Shown here piece after piece: positions 21,470-29,039 of a stretch of 64,000 nucleotides of DNA. The position numbers and the translations under genes are program-made. Every line of letters starts with the position of its first letter. Positions within the stretch are counted from its first letter, which is position 1. Source of the DNA: Bdellovibrionales bacterium (GTDB lineage: Bacteria > Bdellovibrionota > UBA1018); NCBI GenBank assembly GCA_018266355.1, contig JAFEAP010000006.1:1-64000 (forward strand). Reading direction: 5' to 3'. The notes beneath the pieces are model-generated. The model was given only the letters and a program-made list of their open reading frames with translations. It did no database searches and had not been told where the DNA came from.

Positions 21470-22572
21470 AACCACCTCTTCAGCGGCGTCAAACCGAGCG
21501 AGACGAGGTACGCGAGCGGTTGGAGGTGGCGGATCGCGGCCCGGGTGAGCTCGACCGATCGCCGGCAGTCCTCTTCGAATTGGCGCTCGAGCGTGCCGAC
21601 GGCGACCTCGGAGTCGAGTTCGACGTCGAGTTCGAGATCGTGCATGAAGCTTCGGTAATTCATGTTGCGCGAGCCGACGAGCGCCGTTCGATCGAATAGC
21701 GTGGTTTTCGCATGCAGCATCGCCCCGTCGTACTCGAAGACCCGCGCTCCCCGCGCCATCAACCCCGCGAACGCCGTCCGACTCAGCCACGGGAACCACG
21801 AGATGTCGCTGTGGCGGGGTACGAGGATACGCACGTCCACGCCGTTCTTCAGCGCGTGCGAAAGCGCGAGCAGGAGCTTCGGCCGCGGATGGAAATACGC
21901 GGTCGTGATCCAGAGCCGGCGCTCGGTCGCGCGGACGCTCGCGACGAATTGTCGGTTCACCCGCCGGCGTTCGGCGGGCGTGAAATTACTGCGCACCTCC
22001 GGGCACCGAGGCTCGCTCTCGCCTCCGGGCACCCTCTCGCGCGCGGCGAATCGCCAGCTCCGCACGAACGAGGCCTTCAGGGCGGCGACCCCCGGACCGC
22101 GCAGTTCGACCGCGGTTTCGCGCCACTCGTCGAAATGCATCCCGATGTTCGCGGATCCGACCAGACCGACTTCGGCGTCGAAGATCGCGACCTTCCGGTG
22201 GTCCCGGAGCTGGAATTTCCGGAGCGTATTCCAAGCCCGGACGATCCGTCCGCGGAGCATGAGCCGAAACGCTTCGCGCACGAGGTCCCGCGGTCTCCCG
22301 AAGACGCGCATGCGCACGTGACGCTTCAGGAGTGCGAGGAAGTCCGGACGCCACCACTGGGGAGACCCGATCGCGTCGACGATCAGGCGCACTTTCACGC
22401 CCCGTTCGCCCGCGCGGCCGAGTTCGTCGAGGAGCTCCCGGCCGCGCTCGTCGAGTTCGAAGATGTACGATTCGATCCGGACGGAGCGTTTCGCCGATCG
22501 GACGAGCTCGAGCAGGCGCCGCGAATAGTCCGCACCCGAAAAAAGAAATCCTTCTTCTTTCCAGAGCTCCAT
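21466..22572 (-). CDS. Phospholipase D-family, cardiolipin synthase-like
   Basis: Two HKD motifs are present: HRKVAIFD followed by GLVGSANIG, and HAKTTLFD followed by ALVGSRNMN. Between them lie typical Cls blocks (IESYIFELDERGREL, RGVKVRLIVDAIGS, TTAYFHPRPKLLLAL). No long N-terminal membrane anchor is seen, as in ClsB-type enzymes. The start is uncertain: ATG 22572 gives 368 residues. ATG 22638 and 22722 are also in frame, but none has a good ribosome-binding site, and the longer ones would overlap the csbD promoter region. It probably makes cardiolipin or a related lipid at the inner membrane. Confidence 0.85.
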   Translation of the reverse strand: MELWKEEGFLFSGADYSRRLLELVRSAKRSVRIESYIFELDERGRELLDELGRAGERGVKVRLIVDAIGSPQWWRPDFLALLKRHVRMRVFGRPRDLVREAFRLMLRGRIVRAWNTLRKFQLRDHRKVAIFDAEVGLVGSANIGMHFDEWRETAVELRGPGVAALKASFVRSWRFAARERVPGGESEPRCPEVRSNFTPAERRRVNRQFVASVRATERRLWITTAYFHPRPKLLLALSHALKNGVDVRILVPRHSDISWFPWLSRTAFAGLMARGARVFEYDGAMLHAKTTLFDRTALVGSRNMNYRSFMHDLELDVELDSEVAVGTLERQFEEDCRRSVELTRAAIRHLQPLAYLVSLGLTPLKRWL

Positions 22573-22613
22573 CAAGAAAGGATGCAGCAACCGGAAGACC
22601 AGTTCAATCGCGG

Positions 22614-22628
22614 AATTCCGCCCCGATA
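22614..22628 (-). promoter_or_regulatory. GGGGCG element upstream of csbD
   Basis: On the minus strand this reads TATCGGGGCGGAATT. It matches the YGGGGCGRWWT element next to the sigma-54 promoters near 26.6, 27.2 and 29.0 kb. Orientation is reversed relative to csbD, and it ends 4 bases before the -24 box. Confidence 0.5.
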
Positions 22629-22632
22629 GGAG

Positions 22633-22647
22633 TGGCATCGGGCTTGA
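22633..22647 (+). promoter_or_regulatory. Degenerate sigma-54 promoter of csbD
   Basis: TGGCATCGGGCTTGA: a perfect -24 half identical over nine bases to the promoter at 26579, but the -12 box ends GA where GC is expected. The predicted start near 22659 leaves a 32-base leader with AGGAGG. The shared upstream element supports it; the -12 mismatch lowers confidence. Confidence 0.5.
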
Positions 22648-22690
22648 AACGCTATCCAGGACACCAACCATCCACTCAACAGGAGGAAAC

Positions 22691-23014
22691 ATGGATTTCA
22701 ATACCGACGCCATTCGTGGCAACTGGAATCAGATCAAGGGCTCGTTCAAGGAAAAATGGGGCAAGCTCACCGACAACGACCTCCAAACCTTCGAAGGCAA
22801 TTTCGACTCGCTCAAAGGCAAGCTCCAATCGCTCTACGGCTACTCGAAGGAACGCGCGTCGTCCGAAATCGACGAAACGCTCCAGCGCCTCAAGTTCAAG
22901 GGTTCGGAGATGAAAGCCGCCGCCGCTGACAAGGCGAACGCAACCATCGACTCGGCGAAAGACAAGGTCGACGAGGCCAGCCGGAACGTTCGCGGCGACG
23001 ATTACCGCCACTGA
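22691..23014 (+). CDS. CsbD-family stress protein
   Basis: 107 residues. The first 65 match the CsbD family: DAIRGNWNQIKGSFKEKWGKLTDNDLQ, then GKLQSLYGYSKERASSEID. A C-terminal extension (about 70-107) is an Ala/Lys/Asp amphipathic helix ending DDYRH. CsbD proteins are small, abundant, general-stress proteins of unknown mechanism. An AGGAGG site precedes the ATG and a strong terminator follows, making a single-gene unit. Its promoter is probably a variant sigma-54 type. Confidence 0.88.
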   Translation: MDFNTDAIRGNWNQIKGSFKEKWGKLTDNDLQTFEGNFDSLKGKLQSLYGYSKERASSEIDETLQRLKFKGSEMKAAAADKANATIDSAKDKVDEASRNVRGDDYRH

Positions 23015-23042
23015 TCCGACGTCGAAATCCCATATCCCGTAC

Positions 23043-23080
23043 GGACGGAGTCCCTTCGCTCAGGGCTCCGTCCTTTTTTT
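23043..23080 (+). terminator. Intrinsic terminator after csbD
   Basis: GGACGGAG and CTCCGTCC pair, continued by CCC/GGG with one bulged T. The loop is TTCGCTCA and seven or more T follow directly. Confidence 0.9.
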
Positions 23081-23095
23081 CGACCGATTTCCCGC

Positions 23096-23395
23096 TCAGG
23101 TGCTCGCGAAGCGGGCCCGCTCCTCGGCGAGCCGGGAAATCATGGCGTCAACCTTTTCGGAAACCGCGGCCCAGTCGCCGGCGTCGACCGCGTCCACGAC
23201 CCGCGCGGCACAGAGTCCGAGTTCGGGCATCCCGTAGAGCGCGGCGTTCCCTTTGATCCGGTGGGCGAGCATCCGCAGGCCGGCGGCGTCTTTCCGCGCG
23301 ATCGCTCCCCCGAGCCCGCCGAATTCCTGGGTGCGGTTATCGAGGTATTTCCGGACTTGGTCGAGGGTCAGGCCGTGCGGCAGGGAAGGATTCAT
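23096..23395 (-). CDS. Histidine phosphotransfer (HPt) protein
   Basis: 99 residues, a stand-alone HPt domain. The phospho-acceptor His45 sits in AHRIKGNAALYGM (44-56), the classic HxxKGxxxxxG pattern, in a four-helix bundle with a terminal amphipathic helix. It lies 15 bp downstream of the NtrC-family regulator and is almost certainly cotranscribed. The likely role is to pass phosphate to or from Asp61 of that regulator in a multistep relay. The hybrid kinase that would feed it is not in the window. Confidence 0.87.
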   Translation of the reverse strand: MNPSLPHGLTLDQVRKYLDNRTQEFGGLGGAIARKDAAGLRMLAHRIKGNAALYGMPELGLCAARVVDAVDAGDWAAVSEKVDAMISRLAEERARFAST

Positions 23396-23410
23396 CGTCG
23401 CCGACCGGGC

Positions 23411-24988
<1,578 letters not shown>

Positions 24989-25067
24989 GAGTCAAAATTA
25001 CTCCTGAGTCCCAAAACGATCCACTTAAAAATTTTTTAGGTACAATCGCCACGCGTTAAAATTTTCT

Positions 25068-25082
25068 GAGGTCAAACACCTC
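25068..25082. promoter_or_regulatory. Dyad GAGGT-N5-ACCTC in the regulator/barrel intergenic region
   Basis: GAGGTCAAACACCTC lies 50 bp upstream of the -24 box at 25132 and 80 bp upstream of the divergent NtrC-family start. Size and placement would suit an activator or autoregulatory site, but only one copy is seen. Confidence 0.35.
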
Positions 25083-25131
25083 TGACACAGTTCTTTTTGA
25101 CTTAAAATGTACAAAAATGACCCGATTCAGG

Positions 25132-25146
25132 TGGTATTTTCTTTGC
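25132..25146 (+). promoter_or_regulatory. Sigma-54 promoter of barrel gene 25190
   Basis: TGGTATTTTCTTTGC, GG and GC exactly 10 bases apart, in an AT-rich intergenic region. The predicted start near 25158 leaves a 32-base leader with AGAGGAG. Unlike most of the others it has no YGGGGCGRWWT element upstream. Confidence 0.7.
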
Positions 25147-25189
25147 GTTGATTTGGATTCTTCATTCGAACCCCAGAGGAGACTCCATC

Positions 25190-25873
25190 ATGATCGGCAA
25201 ATTCATTAGTCTCGACCATTTTGGTGTAACGATCAGTGTCGTCATGGTGGGCATTTTCGCCCCACTTTTTCCTGTCTCGTCGGCATTCGCGACCCCAGGA
25301 TCCGTCGCACTGGTCGTGACGCCCTCGCTCACGAGCGTTCGAAACGACACGGACCTTCCCCAAGAACAAGGCATCGACTCGAACCGAAAACTCGGGTGGG
25401 GCGGCGGCGTCCTCTTCGACTCGCCCCTGGGCGAGAATCTGAGCCTCGGCCTCGGCGCGCTCTACATCGAACGGAAATTCCAGATCGGGACCGGCTCGAC
25501 CCGGCTCGAACGGAAAGTCCCGACGGTCTTCGTCCCGCTGGAAGCGAAACTCTGGTTCGCGAACATGCTCTCCGTCGGAGGCGGCGTATTCGGCGCCGTA
25601 AAAGTCGGTGACGTCACCGATACCGCCGTCCTCGGCGGCGGAACGCTCCAATCCACGTCGGCCGCCGATCACGAAACGATCGAATACGGTCTGACCGCCT
25701 CGGCGAACCTCTTGCTCCCCGTTTCGGAACGCACCGGGCTCACGGTCGGCGCCCGTTACCTGCGCGGCTTGAAGAACGGATCCAAAAACGCGGTCTACGA
25801 CGAAAAAATCGACGACATCGCCCTCCAAGCCGGCCTCTCCTTCAGTCTGCAGTCCCCGAACCCCGAACGTTAA
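25190..25873 (+). CDS. Outer-membrane beta-barrel protein, sigma-54 unit
   Basis: 227 residues from the ATG at 25190 (AGAGGAG upstream; the in-frame ATG at 25148 lies before the predicted transcript start). A long signal sequence (about 1-34, ending SSAFA) is followed by alternating amphipathic strands (LGWGGGVLFDSPLGENLSLGLGALYIER, VPLEAKLWFANMLSVGGGVFGAVKVG, LTVGARYLRG, IALQAGLSFSL). The last strand is close to the C-terminus (SLQSPNPER), with no terminal aromatic. Probably an eight-stranded barrel. A small amphipathic exported protein follows 16 bp later. Confidence 0.72.
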   Translation: MIGKFISLDHFGVTISVVMVGIFAPLFPVSSAFATPGSVALVVTPSLTSVRNDTDLPQEQGIDSNRKLGWGGGVLFDSPLGENLSLGLGALYIERKFQIGTGSTRLERKVPTVFVPLEAKLWFANMLSVGGGVFGAVKVGDVTDTAVLGGGTLQSTSAADHETIEYGLTASANLLLPVSERTGLTVGARYLRGLKNGSKNAVYDEKIDDIALQAGLSFSLQSPNPER

Positions 25874-25889
25874 ACGAAAGGAAAATCCC

Positions 25890-26162
25890 ATGAAACGCCA
25901 TCTCACCCTCGCCCTCGTCCTCGCTTCGACGGTTTGCTATGTCCTCCCTTCCGCCTTCGCCGAAGAAACCGCCGGCGAAAAAGCCGCGGCCCACGCGCGC
26001 GAGGCGAAAACCGAAGCGAAGAAGAAGGGCCGTAAACTCAAGAAGAAGATCCGCGATGCCACTGGAAACGGAAGCGTGACGGAAGACATGAAAGACGCGG
26101 CGAAAAACGCGGGCGACAAGATCGAAGACACCGCGGAATCGGCGAAGGACAAGGTCGACTGA
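25890..26162 (+). CDS. Small exported amphipathic-helix protein
   Basis: 90 residues: signal peptide (MKRHLTLALVLASTVCYVLPSAFA), then a Lys/Ala/Glu-rich helix without Cys or aromatics (AREAKTEAKKKGRKLKKKIRD...DMKDAAKNAGDKIEDTAESAKDKVD). The 11-residue-like periodicity recalls LEA or YtxH-type desiccation/stress proteins. It is related in style to the gene at 26234 and to the C-terminal tail of the CsbD protein. It is the second gene of the sigma-54 unit, followed by a terminator. Confidence 0.7.
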   Translation: MKRHLTLALVLASTVCYVLPSAFAEETAGEKAAAHAREAKTEAKKKGRKLKKKIRDATGNGSVTEDMKDAAKNAGDKIEDTAESAKDKVD

Positions 26163-26184
26163 GACACGGACCGTCTCCGTCCCG

Positions 26185-26217
26185 AAAAAGAGAAGCCCTT
26201 CCCGGGCTTCTCTTTTT
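26185..26217. terminator. Intrinsic terminator
   Basis: 14-bp perfect stem AAAAAGAGAAGCCC / GGGCTTCTCTTTTT with a 5-base loop; it ends the 25190-26162 unit. Confidence 0.9.
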
Positions 26218-26233
26218 CGTTTAAAATGAAGGG

Positions 26234-26461
26234 ATGAAAACTCGCACGCTCGCTTTCGTCGTCGCCTCCGTTTTCGCGCTCTCCGCTTTCGCCGAGGAAA
26301 CCTCGGTGAAGCAGGACGTGAAGGACGCCGCTCACGCGATCAAACGCGAGTGGAAGAAGGGCTGGCGCGCGACGAAAAAGGCCGCGAAGCAAGTCACGCA
26401 CGACGCCGCCGATGCGACCGAGAAGGCCGCGAAGAAAACCAAAGAGAACATCGACAATTGA
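26234..26461 (+). CDS. Small exported amphipathic-helix protein, relative of the 25890 gene
   Basis: 75 residues: signal peptide MKTRTLAFVVASVFALSAFAEE, then a single basic amphipathic helix (VKDAAHAIKREWKKGWRATKKAAKQVTHDAADATEKAAKKTKENIDN). It shares the EET start of the mature protein and the KDAA/KAAK pattern with the gene at 25890, so it is probably a divergent duplicate. GAAGG precedes the ATG. No promoter of the -24/-12 type was found, and the terminator just upstream suggests its own promoter. Confidence 0.65.
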   Translation: MKTRTLAFVVASVFALSAFAEETSVKQDVKDAAHAIKREWKKGWRATKKAAKQVTHDAADATEKAAKKTKENIDN

Positions 26462-26558
26462 ACGCCGAGAGGCGTTCACGAGGAATCAGGCGCTACCGGT
26501 TGCAGACCCGCACGAGTCCCCTCGACGCCAAATTCCCGTCGTAATTCACTGAGTTAGG

Positions 26559-26573
26559 AATACCGCCCCGATC
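26559..26573 (-). promoter_or_regulatory. GGGGCG element upstream of gene 26621
   Basis: Minus strand reads GATCGGGGCGGTATT, the same element and orientation relative to the gene as at csbD; it ends 5 bases before the -24 box. Confidence 0.5.
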
Positions 26574-26578
26574 GCGAT

Positions 26579-26593
26579 TGGCATCGGGATTGC
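26579..26593 (+). promoter_or_regulatory. Sigma-54 promoter of gene 26621
   Basis: TGGCATCGGGATTGC, a near-consensus -24/-12 pair with GG-N10-GC. The predicted start near 26605 leaves a 16-base leader that still contains CAGGAG. Confidence 0.75.
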
Positions 26594-26620
26594 GAATCCA
26601 TTCCCTCAGGAGATACGAAA

Positions 26621-26842
26621 ATGAAACGCTCGATTCAGAAAATCAAGAACGCCCACAAGAAAATTTCCCGTAAGATCCGCCCGCGCGACCGCGCCGAAGC
26701 CGTTCAGAAATCGATTTCAAAGTGGATGGACCGATCGAAGGACTTCGTTTCGACGTTGCCGACGGTGAACGAGCTGCGCGAGGAGTTCGCCGACTGGCAC
26801 TCGTTCGAACCGATCGGCCTCGCCGAAATCTCGCCGGCCTAA
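26621..26842 (+). CDS. 73-residue basic protein, unknown, sigma-54 unit
   Basis: Starts MKRSIQKIKNAHKKISRKIR, a strongly basic helix without an export signal. It continues PRDRAEAVQKSISKWMDRSKDFVSTLPTVNELREEFADWHSF and ends in FEPIGLAEISPA. It has the ribosome-binding site CAGGAG, its own -24/-12 promoter and a terminator, so it is a complete single-gene unit. I recognise no family. The basic N-terminal half could bind nucleic acid or membrane. Confidence 0.65.
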   Translation: MKRSIQKIKNAHKKISRKIRPRDRAEAVQKSISKWMDRSKDFVSTLPTVNELREEFADWHSFEPIGLAEISPA

Positions 26843-26880
26843 ATCCGCCGTCCGCGGATTTTTTTCACCTCCCCCACATA

Positions 26881-26912
26881 AAAAAACGCCCGGTTTTCAC
26901 CGGGCGTTTTTT
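26881..26912. terminator. Bidirectional intrinsic terminator
   Basis: 13-bp stem AAAAAACGCCCGG / CCGGGCGTTTTTT with loop TTTTCA, between the convergent genes at 26621 (+) and 26936 (-). Confidence 0.9.
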
Positions 26913-26935
26913 TATTTTCGAATGAGAGCGCGCGA

Positions 26936-27118
26936 TCAGGTCAGCCTCTTCGGTCCGCGACCGTTCACGAGACCGACGACGAAACTGATCACCGCCAGGA
27001 CGACGAAGACGCCGAGGAGCAGACGGCCGATTTCGAGAGACATTCCCGCGAATCCGCCGGCGCCGAGGGCCATGGCCAAAAGTCCGATGATGAAGAAAGC
27101 AAGGGCAGCTCTTAACAT
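26936..27118 (-). CDS. DUF1328-family small membrane protein
   Basis: 60 residues with two hydrophobic helices. MLRAALAFFIIGLLAMALGAGGFAG and LLLGVFVVLAVISFVVGLV match the DUF1328 (YtjA-like) pattern including the AGGFAG turn. Such proteins are widespread, tiny inner-membrane proteins found with CsbD, YqjD and hemerythrin genes in stress islands; their function is unknown. GGAGG precedes the start, and a sigma-54 promoter lies on the minus strand about 65 bp upstream. Confidence 0.88.
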   Translation of the reverse strand: MLRAALAFFIIGLLAMALGAGGFAGMSLEIGRLLLGVFVVLAVISFVVGLVNGRGPKRLT

Positions 27119-27137
27119 GAGAAATCCTCCAGTTTAA

Positions 27138-27156
27138 GGGACCGGCGACCGGTCCC
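27138..27156 (-). promoter_or_regulatory. Hairpin in the 5' leader of the DUF1328 gene
   Basis: GGGACCGG CGA CCGGTCCC, an 8-bp perfect stem with a 3-base loop. It lies inside the predicted 53-base leader between the start at about 27171 and the GGAGG site. It could slow or protect the message; no T-tract follows. Confidence 0.35.
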
Positions 27157-27182
27157 GGATTACAGGCTCGTTAGAGAGAAAA

Positions 27183-27197
27183 GCAACCCTCGTACCA
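27183..27197 (-). promoter_or_regulatory. Sigma-54 promoter of the DUF1328 gene
   Basis: On the minus strand: TGGTACGAGGGTTGC, GG-N10-GC. It diverges from the promoter at 27230, and the GGGGCG element at 27212 lies between the two. Confidence 0.75.
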
Positions 27198-27208
27198 CCC
27201 CACCCCGA

Positions 27209-27226
27209 CCCGATCGGGGCGATTTG
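27209..27226. promoter_or_regulatory. GGGGCG element between divergent sigma-54 promoters
   Basis: CCCGATCGGGGCGATTTG contains the perfect palindrome CCCGATCGGG and the recurrent CGGGGCGATTT. It is 4-5 bases from the plus-strand -24 GG and 12 from the minus-strand one, so a single bound protein could serve both. Confidence 0.55.
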
Positions 27227-27229
27227 GGT

Positions 27230-27244
27230 TGGCACCGGCATTGC
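27230..27244 (+). promoter_or_regulatory. Sigma-54 promoter of gene 27292
   Basis: TGGCACCGGCATTGC is almost identical to the textbook -24/-12 consensus (TGGCAC-N5-TTGC). The predicted start near 27256 leaves a 36-base leader with AGGAGG. Confidence 0.85.
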
Positions 27245-27291
27245 TCCTTATCCCTTAAGACGAACGAATCCGCTTCGTTCAGGAGGAAGCA

Positions 27292-27735
27292 ATGAAATCG
27301 CGACAGAAGAAAAAGAATGCTCATCCGGAAGTCGCGCACCAGACGGGTTCCGAGATGATCGGCCGCTCACTCAGTCACTTGAACCGATCGCTCCGCCAAT
27401 TTTCCGATGGCCTGCGGACGCGTTTTTGGTCGCTCCAAGAACGCCTGCTGGTCGAGCCGCTCGAGTCGGCCGCATGGGGTATCTCCCAGCGCGTCCGCAA
27501 AGTGCAGAACCGCGTGTTCGATCTCATCGACGAACGCATCAGCATGATCGACGAGGCCCGACACAAGAAGATGGACCACCAAACGGCGCTCGAACGCTTC
27601 GACGCCGAGGGCGGTTCGATGCAAGCCACGTCGACCTCGGAGACGATCTACGTGGAAGAAGGCGTGGAGCCGATTCCGACCCGTACCGACAAGAAACCCC
27701 CTCGATTCGCATTCGAACCGAGTTTCCAGCACTGA
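27292..27735 (+). CDS. Cytoplasmic protein of unknown function, sigma-54 unit
   Basis: 147 residues, no signal or membrane helix. Basic start (MKSRQKKKNAHPE), then a helical, Arg-rich middle (SLSHLNRSLRQFSDGLRTRFWSLQERL, RVRKVQNRVFDLIDERISMIDEARHKK), and a Ser/Thr/Pro tail containing ETIYVEEGVEPIPTRT. The ribosome-binding site AGGAGG, a consensus sigma-54 promoter and a 15-bp terminator mark a complete unit. Not recognised. Confidence 0.65.
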   Translation: MKSRQKKKNAHPEVAHQTGSEMIGRSLSHLNRSLRQFSDGLRTRFWSLQERLLVEPLESAAWGISQRVRKVQNRVFDLIDERISMIDEARHKKMDHQTALERFDAEGGSMQATSTSETIYVEEGVEPIPTRTDKKPPRFAFEPSFQH

Positions 27736-27804
27736 CCCCTTCCGGTTTCGTGCCGGGATTCGCGGCTCTCCCACTCCGCCCGCGCGTCCGGTAACGATCC
27801 AAAT

Positions 27805-27840
27805 AAAAACCCCGGCCGGGAAATTCCGGCCGGGGTTTTT
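27805..27840. terminator. Bidirectional intrinsic terminator
   Basis: 15-bp perfect stem AAAAACCCCGGCCGG / CCGGCCGGGGTTTTT with loop GAAATT, between gene 27292 (+) and the converging three-gene operon. Confidence 0.92.
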
Positions 27841-27862
27841 ATCGTTCGATTCGACGGAGCGC

Positions 27863-28129
27863 TCAATGCATGACGGGAGTTTCCGCGCGGCTCGCCGCCC
27901 CGCTAAGCACGCCTTTCGCGACCGCACCGAGCACCATCTGGGAGACGAGCGGCATCGTGCGCAGGGCCTTCACCCCGCGGTAGATCCGACCGACCCCGGT
28001 GAGGCCGATCGCGAACCCGCCGAGTGCGCTCAGTACGGCCGCCTCCCTCGGGTTCTCGTGGATCCAGGCGAGCGCCTTTTCCGCGTATTCGGCGATGTCG
28101 GAGCCGACGACCGATTTTTCCGCCATCAT
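27863..28129 (-). CDS. Small membrane protein, third gene of the YqjE/YqjD-like operon
   Basis: 88 residues. The N-terminal helix is soluble (MMAEKSVVGSDIAEYAEKALAWIHENPREA). It is followed by AAVLSALGGFAIGLTGVGRIYRG and a second hydrophobic stretch (MVLGAVAKGVLSGAAS). The WIHENPREAAVLSALGGFAIG pattern echoes WVKKNPLQAAAIGAGIGFIIG of the preceding gene, so it may be a derived DUF883-type protein. The ATG at 28129 overlaps the previous stop; 28126 is an alternative. Position matches the third gene of E. coli yqjD-yqjE-yqjK, but no homology to YqjK is claimed. Confidence 0.6.
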   Translation of the reverse strand: MMAEKSVVGSDIAEYAEKALAWIHENPREAAVLSALGGFAIGLTGVGRIYRGVKALRTMPLVSQMVLGAVAKGVLSGAASRAETPVMH

Positions 28130-28374
28130 GCCGATTTGTCGCTCGCCATGCGGCGCACGAGCGCTCCGATGATGAAACCGATACCGGCTCCGATCGCGGC
28201 GGCTTGGAGCGGATTCTTCTTCACCCAAGCCAGGGTCGTTTCGTAGCCGTCCGAAATCGATTCCATGGCACCGTCCGAGTATTCCTTCACCGAGTGGGTG
28301 AAATTCTTCGCGAATTCACCGGTTTTGGCTTCGGCGTTCTTCTTCACTTTGTCCGTATCGAGGGTCGTATTCAT
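28126..28374 (-). CDS. ElaB/YqjD (DUF883)-family protein
   Basis: 82 residues: a hydrophilic amphipathic helix (about 1-50), then WVKKNPLQAAAIGAGIGFIIGALVRRM, the Gly-zipper membrane helix with terminal Arg pair that defines DUF883. E. coli YqjD and ElaB are stationary-phase, inner-membrane proteins that bind ribosomes through the N-terminal part. Stop and start codons overlap those of both neighbours (ATGA), so translation is coupled through the operon. Confidence 0.82.
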   Translation of the reverse strand: MNTTLDTDKVKKNAEAKTGEFAKNFTHSVKEYSDGAMESISDGYETTLAWVKKNPLQAAAIGAGIGFIIGALVRRMASDKSA

Positions 28375-28916
28375 TTCACATTTTCCTTTCCGAGGTTGAG
28401 GTTGAGGGCGATCAAGAAACCGACAGCCGTCGTCGCCGCGGCGACCTTGACGGCATGGGGTTTCAAGACTTCGTTCGGACTGAGACTCCGCTTCGCGGCG
28501 ATCGTCAGATCCTTGAAGAGCGTGATGAGTTCCTGGCCGGCGTCTTCGATCTCGTGGTTTTCGGGATCGAGGACCTCTACTCGGGCCTTCATCGGAGCAC
28601 GGGCGCGGGAACGCGCGGCCCCCGCGAACAATCCGGCCAGCAGGGCGAATCCCGCGCAGACGGAAAGCGACGCGCCGGCCGCGGAGAACCCGACCTGCAC
28701 GAGGGTGAACCACGCGGCGGTCGAGAGCCAAGCGGCGAGCCCGCCCGCGCAGAGGAACGCGACGACAAGGAAAAGGCCGCCGCCGAGCACGTCGGGCAGC
28801 CTGGCCTTGACCTTGGTCGTGAACCGATCGGCGACGAGGGTAAGGAAGCGTCTCGCGTGCGGCGCCCAGCTATGGGCGAGTTCGTCGAAAGATTTCGGTT
28901 CGTTGCGCAGGGACAT
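28371..28916 (-). CDS. Phage-holin-like (YqjE-type) membrane protein
   Basis: 181 residues. The middle has two strong membrane helices (LGGGLFLVVAFLCAGGLAAWLSTAAWFTLVQ and LSVCAGFALLAGLFAGAA), as in YqjE / holin superfamily III proteins. A third hydrophobic segment lies at the end (VKVAAATTAVGFLIALNLNLG) after a soluble helical region (about 115-155). GGGAGG precedes the ATG. It is first in a three-gene coupled operon with the YqjD-like gene second, driven by a minus-strand sigma-54 promoter 41 bp upstream. Confidence 0.7.
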   Translation of the reverse strand: MSLRNEPKSFDELAHSWAPHARRFLTLVADRFTTKVKARLPDVLGGGLFLVVAFLCAGGLAAWLSTAAWFTLVQVGFSAAGASLSVCAGFALLAGLFAGAARSRARAPMKARVEVLDPENHEIEDAGQELITLFKDLTIAAKRSLSPNEVLKPHAVKVAAATTAVGFLIALNLNLGKENVK

Positions 28917-28956
28917 GTCAAATTCCTCCCGTTTGTTTTGTCTGTAGTTATAGGGA

Positions 28957-28971
28957 GCAACCGGCGGGCCA
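28957..28971 (-). promoter_or_regulatory. Sigma-54 promoter of the YqjE/YqjD-like operon
   Basis: On the minus strand TGGCCCGCCGGTTGC, GG-N10-GC. The predicted start near 28945 leaves a 29-base leader. It diverges from the hemerythrin promoter. Confidence 0.75.
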
Positions 28972-28972
28972 T

Positions 28973-29008
28973 CCCGTCGGGGCGAAATGCCCGAACCGGG
29001 GCGATTTC
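28973..29008. promoter_or_regulatory. Two GGGGCG elements between divergent sigma-54 promoters
   Basis: CGTCGGGGCGAAATG (28975-28989) and AACCGGGGCGATTTC (28994-29008) are direct repeats spaced 19 bp. Each is preceded by CCCG, making imperfect dyads (CCCG-N-CGGG). The first abuts the minus-strand -24 box and the second lies 4 bases from the plus-strand one. Confidence 0.55.
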
Positions 29009-29011
29009 GGT

Positions 29012-29026
29012 TGGTCCTCGGTTTGC
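29012..29026 (+). promoter_or_regulatory. Sigma-54 promoter of the hemerythrin gene
   Basis: TGGTCCTCGGTTTGC, GG-N10-GC. A start about 12 bases after the -12 box would be near 29038, only two bases before the ATG. Confidence 0.7.
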
Positions 29027-29039
29027 TCTTCCTCCCCTT

